Below, piece after piece: positions 59,547 through 63,998 of a stretch of 63,998 bases of DNA. The notes below the pieces were generated by a model. It saw nothing but the letters and a program-made list of their open reading frames with translations. It did not search any database and was not told the DNA's origin. Source of the DNA: Actinospica durhamensis (GTDB taxonomy: Bacteria > Actinomycetota > Actinomycetes > Streptomycetales > Catenulisporaceae); assembly GCF_018139695.1 (NCBI RefSeq), contig NZ_JAGSOG010000016.1:1-63998 (forward strand), written 5' to 3'. Each line of letters begins with the position of its first letter. Within the stretch, counting starts at the first letter, position 1. Both the position numbers and the translations under genes were made by a program.

Positions 59547-60569
59547 GTGAACAGCATTGTGTCGTCTGACGCCCTCGGCGTCATCTCCGGCCTCGTCGAC
59601 GGCGTCGTCCCGGCGCCCGAGCAGCGCGAGCACTTCCCCGTCATTATCTGGGTGCCGGACGCGAACTTCGACTTCGAGCTGTTCAAGCGCCGCTGCTCGA
59701 CGTACGTCATGGGCGCCGAGGACGAGTACATCGAGGCGATCCTCGAGGGCTGCGAGCTGCTGCACGACGAGATCCAGGCACGCGGCCGGCTCCTGACGGA
59801 CATGGAGCAGCCCGAGGTCACCCGGAAGATCGCCGAGGCGAACCGGCAGCTCAGGCCCCTGGTGACACTGCTCGAAGAAGCGCACGTCGCGTTCCAGCAC
59901 CACAAGCACGGCAAGGCCATCTCGCAGCTGACCGTGGAGAACGTCAAGCTCGGGCGCACGCGCGCCGTGCACCAGATCGTCTCGACGCAGGCCCCGACGA
60001 AGGACTCGATCCCCCGGGACGTCACCCGCAACTGCAGCAACGGCCTGGCCTTCGCCGTCGGCGATCATGTGGCCAACGACGCGCTACTGGGCCAGGGGGC
60101 ATACAGGGGCGGACACCGGGCGACCGAGCTCCTGCCGGGCGTGGACCGGGGCGTGTGCCTGGCGAAGGGTTTGTCGGGGGCGCGCAGCGAACTGACGCAG
60201 GTGCACTTCATCTCCATCACGCGGGAACTCGACGAGCTCACACCGCTGATCGACCGGGCAGTGGACGCGGTGCGCGACTACGACGCGTCCGCGCTGGCCG
60301 TGCCGACACACCTCGAGCGGCGAGACCTGCTCGCCGACCTGGGCGCGGTCCTCGATGGCGACGTCGACCCGGTTCCAATCGCGGATCTCCCGCGCCGGCT
60401 GCGGGAGTTCGCGCCGAAGTGGCCGGCCTACCAGAACCTGACGGGCACGGCGCCGGTGAAGCTGCTCGCCGATCTCGGGGTCACGGTTCCCTCGACCGGC
60501 AACCAGTTCCCGCTCGACCCGGCCGCGGTGCGTCGCGCGCTGGCCGAGAGGGACGCCGAGGACGACTGA
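59547..60569 (+). pseudogene. FtsK/SpoIIIE (TraB-like) DNA-transfer protein, N-terminally truncated
   Basis: 340 residues from GTG 59547 (GGAGG nine bases upstream). It matches the second half of conjugative FtsK-like translocases: DANFDFELFKRRCSTYVMG, a LVTLLEEAHVAF Walker B-like strand, KLGRTRAVHQIVSTQAPTKDSIPRDVTRNCSNGLAFAVGD in blocks, then GQGAYRGGHRATELLPG. The Walker A motif and the upstream membrane or transfer domain are absent; the first ~35 residues are a short unrelated start. It is unlikely to pump DNA alone and is probably a relic, although the intact ribosome site leaves room for a re-used protein. Confidence 0.75.
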
Positions 60570-60577
60570 GCGCGCGG

Positions 60578-60745
60578 GTTAGATCGCTCGATTCCGAGTT
60601 AGATCCGTAACCTAACGATAGATCAAATAGTTAACACCGCTGGTCAGGGCGAATGAACCGAGTTAGCCCACCGGCGCTGGTTAGGCCGGCCGTCCGCAAG
60701 GCCCCGGAAACGCGGGTTCGCGGACAGCCGGCCGACCTACCTAAC
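60578..60745. repeat. Clustered GTTAG/CTAAC motifs in the element's control region
   Basis: GTTAGATC occurs at 60578 and 60598 (period 20), GATAGATC at 60617, CCTAAC at 60611, GTTAAC at 60630, GTTAG at 60662 and 60680, and CTAAC at 60741. The 200-nt gap before the small-gene operon is markedly AT-richer than the rest of the window. This looks like an array of repressor sites or iterons. Confidence 0.6.
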
Positions 60746-60769
60746 CCCGACTCCCAGGAAGACGCGACC

Positions 60770-60991
60770 ATGACCGAGACCGAGATCACCACCGGCGCCC
60801 AGCGCGCCCAGACCGACACCGCCGAGCCGACCCTGACCGTCAGCGAACTGCGTGCCCTGCTCCAGGACGCCACCGCGTACGCCACCGCGAACCGCCCCGT
60901 CGTGCTGCACGCGCCCGCCGAACCCGCCACGGCCCCGCAGACGGCAGCAGCCGGCCACCCGGGCGCGCCGTCACCTACCCGGCCACGGTGA
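60770..60991 (+). CDS. Small hypothetical protein of the conjugative element
   Basis: 73 residues from ATG 60770 with CAGGAAG nine bases upstream. A Thr/Glu-rich start leads to one amphipathic helix (LTVSELRALLQDATAYATAN) and a Pro/Ala-rich tail. No family is recognised. The next gene starts inside its stop codon (GTGA). Confidence 0.65.
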   Translation: MTETEITTGAQRAQTDTAEPTLTVSELRALLQDATAYATANRPVVLHAPAEPATAPQTAAAGHPGAPSPTRPR

Positions 60992-61251
60992 CCGAGCAGG
61001 CCCCGCCGGTACCGTCCCGCCGGCTGTTCACGCGGCCCGAGCTCATCTTCGCCTGCGGCTTCAGCGCCGCCCTCTCAACCGTCCTCGCCGGCATCGCGGC
61101 CAGCATCATGGACTCGCCCATGCCGTTCGTCGCCGCCGCGGTCGGCGGGATCGGCACCTCGGTCGGCGCGGCCGTCGTCATGACCGGCGACGACGACCGG
61201 GCGCAGCTGAAGTCGTGGCGCGAGTACCGGCGAGGCGGTGGACAGCGGTGA
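60988..61251 (+). CDS. Small two-helix membrane protein of the conjugative element
   Basis: 87 residues from GTG 60988, overlapping the previous stop. Two hydrophobic helices (LIFACGFSAALSTVLAGIAA; FVAAAVGGIGTSVGAAVVM) are followed by a basic tail (LKSWREYRRGGGQR). Small membrane proteins in such elements are often plasmid-spread (Spd) proteins, but similarity is only in shape. It overlaps the next gene by 4 nt. Confidence 0.7.
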   Translation: MTEQAPPVPSRRLFTRPELIFACGFSAALSTVLAGIAASIMDSPMPFVAAAVGGIGTSVGAAVVMTGDDDRAQLKSWREYRRGGGQR

Positions 61252-61454
61252 ATCCGAACGAGAAGAACCCGCTCATCTGCTGCTACCTGTTCACCGCGCT
61301 GGCCGTGGTCGGTATCCTCGGCATCTTCGCCACCTCCGCGTCCACGGCCGCCGTGGTGCTGTTCGTCGGCGCGTTCGCAGGCGTCATCGCGTCTACCGCA
61401 GCGCTCGTCCAGGTCGAGCAGGGCGCCCAGCGGCCGGCCAGCCGGTCCGGCTGA
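61248..61454 (+). CDS. Second small membrane protein of the conjugative element
   Basis: 68 residues from GTG 61248 (GTGA overlap). NPNEKNPLICC is a polar start; two helices (YLFTALAVVGILGIFATSA; AAVVLFVGAFAGVIASTAAL) fill most of the protein. It is the last gene of the coupled trio, followed by a terminator. Confidence 0.65.
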   Translation: MNPNEKNPLICCYLFTALAVVGILGIFATSASTAAVVLFVGAFAGVIASTAALVQVEQGAQRPASRSG

Positions 61455-61534
61455 CGAAACGGCGGATTCTGTCAGCAGACGGGCGTATTGTCGGACCAAC
61501 TCACTTCGCCCTGCGGCCAGACGCCGCGGACGCA

Positions 61535-61575
61535 CGGAACGGCCCCCGGCGAGTGGATGCGCGGGGGCCGTTCCG
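61535..61575. terminator. Bidirectional terminator between element and lectin gene
   Basis: CGGAACGGCCCCC (61535-61547) pairs exactly with GGGGGCCGTTCCG (61563-61575) over a 15-nt loop. It separates two convergent transcription units. Confidence 0.8.
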
Positions 61576-61603
61576 CGTCCATCGTCAGGCAGTGCGCTCG
61601 GCG

Positions 61604-62083
61604 CTACGGCGCCGGGACAAGACGCCACTGGGACGTCTCGTCACCGCAGTAACCGGTGGTGATAAGCCTGCCGTAGTCACTTTTCAGGCAGCCATCGAAG
61701 GAGTCGAAGCGCACACTGCCGGACCCGTCGTCGACCTGGAACCAGTCCTGGCCGGGCCTTGCCCCACACCGCGCCCCGATGAGCGGAATGCCGGGAGCCG
61801 GTGCCTGCACCGTGAGACACTCGCGGCTGTCGCGGTTGACCAGGTTGACACCTCTCTCGGACGGCGCCAGTTCCCAGACCTGTCCCGGGGTCTCGTCGCG
61901 CGGGGCGAGGCTGATCGGGCCGTACGGGAGTGCGGTCAGCACGTTCCCGGGCCTCGCGACGGATTCGAGGATGTAGCGCGGCGGGTCGCCGGCTGCTGCG
62001 GATGCGGGGGCGAGCAGGCCGGTGGCGCAGGAGGCGCCGGCGATGGCCGTGAGCGCGAGACCGCGCTTGATCACAGGTTTCAT
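61604..62083 (-). CDS. Secreted ricin-type beta-trefoil lectin-like protein
   Basis: 159 residues. The Sec signal peptide is MKPVIKRGLALTAIAGASCA...APASAAAG, with cleavage likely after ASA near residue 30. The mature part is a single beta-trefoil-like domain with the QxW-type pieces GQVWELAP, QDWFQVDD and SQWRLVP, plus cysteines likely paired. No enzyme domain is attached, so it may bind carbohydrate on its own. The start is ATG 62083 with no ribosome site; TACAAA nearby hints at a leaderless mRNA. Confidence 0.85.
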   Translation of the reverse strand: MKPVIKRGLALTAIAGASCATGLLAPASAAAGDPPRYILESVARPGNVLTALPYGPISLAPRDETPGQVWELAPSERGVNLVNRDSRECLTVQAPAPGIPLIGARCGARPGQDWFQVDDGSGSVRFDSFDGCLKSDYGRLITTGYCGDETSQWRLVPAP

Positions 62084-62420
62084 GATCGACTTTGTAGCGC
62101 GGGTACCGCATCGGCCAGTGGACGACTGTCCCCGGGTCGCCTGAACGGGTAGCCGGCTACGCCGAGCGAACCAGCGCTCGCCGTCGCCCGGATCGCCGCT
62201 GGTCGCCAAGCTTCCCGGCGCCGGGAAGTGGTGCGGCCCACGCGGGCACGGGCTCGCCCACCTCGCCGACGCAGGCTCGCGCCCAGGCCGACCGGGCGGT
62301 TCGATGGGCCCATGGGTCAGAAGTCGGGGTACGGCACCGTGCGGCAAAGCCCAGTCACGGGCGCGTCTCGAATCCGCGAATCTGAACCCTGCGACGCGCC
62401 CAGCCCCTACGATCCGCTCC
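62084..62420. other. Intergenic region with two inverted repeats
   Basis: 337 nt between divergent genes. It holds a perfect 18-bp palindrome CTTCCCGGCGCCGGGAAG (62211-62228) and a 9-bp stem GGGCGCGTC/GACGCGCCC (62359-62367 and 62393-62401) whose loop repeats CGAATC. TACGAT eight bases before the next ATG is a probable -10. No gene is seen. Confidence 0.5.
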
Positions 62421-62612
62421 ATGACCGAATCCCAGGAGCAGCGCAAGCCCGGCATCGACGAGTTCCCGTCCGACCGCTCCCAGCTTGCAAACCTCACGCC
62501 CGAAGAACGCAGCGCGATCTACCTGAACTCGATCCGCAAGTCGATGGCGTTCTTCGTGTTCCTCGCGGTCGTGGGGATCGCCCTCAGTTTCGCCGCCATG
62601 CTCAAACACTGA
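62421..62612 (+). CDS. Small single-helix membrane protein
   Basis: 63 residues: polar N-terminus (MTESQEQRKPGIDEFPSD), a conserved-looking NLTPEERSAIYLNSIRKSM helix and one membrane helix (AFFVFLAVVGIALSFAAML). TACGAT seven bases before the ATG suggests a leaderless transcript. It ends 3 nt from the convergent CYTH gene. Function unknown. Confidence 0.7.
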   Translation: MTESQEQRKPGIDEFPSDRSQLANLTPEERSAIYLNSIRKSMAFFVFLAVVGIALSFAAMLKH

Positions 62613-62615
62613 TCG

Positions 62616-63185
62616 TCAGTCGACGTGCGCGCGGGCCGCAGCAACTGCCTCGGTGTACAACTCGGTCGTGAGCGCGGCCGGCCCGATCTCGAGGTCGAGC
62701 AGTAGCGCCCGCAGGTCGTCGAGCGCGGCAGTCATCTCCGCCTCGTCCTCGACCATCGTCTCGACCTCCAGGAATGTCCCGTCGAGTTCGGGCACCCGGA
62801 CCACGGTCGCGAGCACCTTCCGGCCGGCCGGAGTCGAGATCCGGTAGTTCGCGCACTGCTTCGTGAACGCGATGAACGGCGCGTAGCCGAGTCCTTCGAG
62901 GATCGCGGCGATGGCGGCCGGGTCCGCGATGCGCGTCTCGGCCTCCGCCTTCGAACCGGTCGCCTCGTCGAGGACCGGCCCCTTGAAGGTCAGCACCGTA
63001 CGCGCCACGTCCTCGGTGGTGACGGTACGCACCCTCAGTTCCCGCCCCCCGACCGTCAGGGCGCCGTCACGGTCGTAGTACGCATCCCGGTAGGTCGCCC
63101 GCTCCGGCGTGCCCGCCGCGGCCCCGAGAACGGCGTGCAACGCGTCCGGGTCGGCCACGCGGGCCTTGAGTTCCGCCTCGATCAT
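62616..63185 (-). CDS. CYTH-domain protein (class IV adenylate cyclase-like)
   Basis: A 189-residue CYTH tunnel-fold protein. The signature ExExK is Glu3-Ala-Glu5-Leu-Lys7. Alternating charged strands follow (RELRVRTVT, VLTFKGPVLDEA, SKAEAETRI, LEVETMVEDEAEM), ending in a regulatory-type helix. Members bind triphosphates; activities include class IV adenylate cyclase, thiamine triphosphatase and tripolyphosphatase. The sequence resembles CyaB-type proteins, most of which have no proven cyclase role. Confidence 0.88.
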   Translation of the reverse strand: MIEAELKARVADPDALHAVLGAAAGTPERATYRDAYYDRDGALTVGGRELRVRTVTTEDVARTVLTFKGPVLDEATGSKAEAETRIADPAAIAAILEGLGYAPFIAFTKQCANYRISTPAGRKVLATVVRVPELDGTFLEVETMVEDEAEMTAALDDLRALLLDLEIGPAALTTELYTEAVAAARAHVD

Positions 63186-63200
63186 GCGCGCTCCGTTTCC

Positions 63201-63645
63201 TCAGATGACCTGCTCGGCGTCGTCCAGCACCTGCTCCACCACCGCCGAGAACGCCCGGTACAGCGTGCCGTCGACCCGCTCGGGCAGCCGGTAGACCGGC
63301 GAGTGGTGGCCTTCGCGCAACGTGTCGAAGATGCCGACGAACATGCTCGCGCCGGCGTGGAAGATGCGCCAGACCGGGCGCGTCCGGTACTGCCACACCT
63401 CGAGCTCGAGCCCGGGCAGCGCCTTGAGGTCGCGGAGCTCGAGCATGGAGAACGCGGCGGCCTGAGCGAACGATTCGGGGGTCTCGCCGATCTGGCGTGC
63501 ACGCGCGTGCGCGGCCGGGCATGGGGATCGAGCACCATCACCCGGAGTGACAGGCCGCCGATTCGCTCGAGCGTGAGCGGGCCGCGCAATAGCCCGTCGT
63601 TGAGGCCGAGCACGCCAAGTCCCCTGACCGCGAGCACGTCGAGAG
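63201..63645 (-). pseudogene. Frameshifted fragment of a DUF5919-like regulator
   Basis: Two frames together give one protein tail. First comes VLAVRGLGVLGLNDGLLRGP to VLDPHA (about 63640-63515). After a one-base shift near 63500-63515 it continues RQIGETPESFAQAAAFSMLE to the end (EQVLDDAEQVI). This resembles the C-terminal domain found behind XRE-type HTH regulators. The HTH part is missing and an in-frame stop lies just upstream, so the gene is decayed. Confidence 0.6.
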
Positions 63646-63765
63646 ATCAGCGCGGTGTCCCACGATGACTCCCGGCCCGGTCGTCCATCCCTACCGGCCG
63701 GGCCGGGCCCATGGCCGCCGGGGCGGCGTCGGCGCCGGCGGTCTCCGCGCTGGGCACCACGAAAT

Positions 63766-63799
63766 GGGCTCCTCGCAGACAACTGTCTGAGAGGAGCCC
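63766..63799 (-). terminator. Strong intrinsic terminator
   Basis: GGGCTCCTCGCAGACA (63766-63781) pairs with TGTCTGAGAGGAGCCC (63784-63799) with one mismatch. On the minus strand the stem is followed by ATTTCG. It lies 30 nt past the stop of the minus-strand frame entering from the window end. Confidence 0.8.
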
Positions 63800-63828
63800 G
63801 CTGTCGAGGACGGAGCCGCGATCCGTCT

Positions 63829-63998
63829 TTACTCGCAGAACTGCATGATGCCGTCGGTGTTGGAGCGGCCCCAGCCGAGCTCATCCTCGATCCACCGAGC
63901 TGATTGCAGAGCGCTGATTTTCTGCCGTTTCGGTCGGTGGGGCGGCTTTGCGGGCAGGGGTGATCGCCGGGTGGCCGTCCGGGCGGGTTCTCCTGGGT
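63829..63998 (-). CDS. C-terminal end of an unidentified minus-strand gene
   Basis: From the window edge an open minus-strand frame reads about 55 residues, ending ALQSARWIEDELGWGRSN, TDGIMQFCE and TAA at 63829-63831. The preceding part is basic and Pro-rich. The strong terminator directly downstream supports a real gene. The protein is not recognised. Confidence 0.45.
   Translation of the reverse strand, partial: PGEPARTATRRSPLPAKPPHRPKRQKISALQSARWIEDELGWGRSNTDGIMQFCE

Larger units (their letters stand above)
59360..61600 (+). mobile_element. Remnant of an actinomycete integrative conjugative element
   Basis: The block contains an FtsK/TraB-like gene lacking its ATP-binding half, three tightly overlapping small genes with membrane helices, an AT-richer control region with repeated GTTAG, and a closing terminator. 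No integrase, excisionase, replication gene or att site is visible in the window. The boundaries are approximate. Confidence 0.6.

Noticed and set aside
62211-62228. 18-bp GC palindrome as a phage or element attachment site
   Set aside because: No second copy or integrase in the window; could equally be an operator or chance in GC-rich DNA.

Overview
The window is very GC-rich chromosomal DNA from a filamentous-type actinomycete (Streptomyces / Catenulispora-like). The evidence is the conserved gene order uvrA-uvrC-rapZ-yvcK-whiA-gap-pgk-tpiA-secG-rbpA, an OpcA-containing pentose phosphate operon, a SufR-BDC(Rieske)SUT operon beside ctaA, a mycothiol-dependent enzyme family member, many GTG/TTG starts and many 4-nt GTGA/ATGA gene overlaps.

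Layout. 1-13.5 kb: accessory metabolism and regulation. It holds a truncated SGNH hydrolase, a crotonase, a small HTH protein, an ABC-F ATPase, a terpene synthase and cytochrome P450 convergent pair, a PAS-GAF-PP2C phosphatase, an SDR, a PNPOx-like protein, a divergent rhodanese/GlxA-regulator pair, a GNAT and a GT87-like membrane glycosyltransferase. 13.5-23.3 kb: the complete Fe-S assembly operon sufR-B-D-(Rieske)-C-S-U-T on the minus strand, divergent from an ABC exporter pair and ctaA (heme A synthase). A 16-bp palindrome with iron-box-like half-sites lies between them. 23.25-32.5 kb: the least ordinary part. A 216-bp long inverted-repeat element precedes a translationally coupled three-gene operon (helical protein, Hsp90-family ATPase, large TPR protein). 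Next come a two-helix small membrane protein and a large HTH / P-loop NTPase / repeat protein whose frame breaks at a T6 tract. 32.5-42 kb: manA, ctaB, then tkt-tal-zwf-opcA-pgl, closed by a strong terminator. 42-42.6 kb: a type II toxin-antitoxin pair with its own operator. 42.7-57.6 kb: the conserved minus-strand block from DUF2332 and rbpA through secG-tpiA-pgk-gap, whiA-yvcK-rapZ, uvrC, a Tat-exported Rieske lipoprotein and uvrA. 57.8-59.4 kb: mycothiol-linked isomerase-family protein and an MBL-fold hydrolase. 59.4-61.6 kb: remnant of an integrative conjugative element (FtsK/TraB-like gene without its Walker A region, three coupled small genes, clustered GTTAG motifs). 61.6-64 kb: secreted ricin-type lectin, small membrane protein, CYTH-domain protein, a decayed regulator fragment, and the end of another minus-strand gene.

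How the parts connect. The suf operon, ctaA and ctaB serve Fe-S and heme supply to respiration. The tkt-pgl and gap-tpiA operons cover pentose phosphate flux and lower glycolysis. WhiA, RapZ, YvcK and RbpA are cell-division, envelope and transcription regulators. The best candidate for an undescribed system is the Hsp90/TPR operon (23.57-29.38 kb) with its neighbours: a bacterial Hsp90 co-transcribed with two dedicated helical-repeat partners, preceded by a giant hairpin and followed by a STAND-like regulator. Its function cannot be read from the sequence alone.
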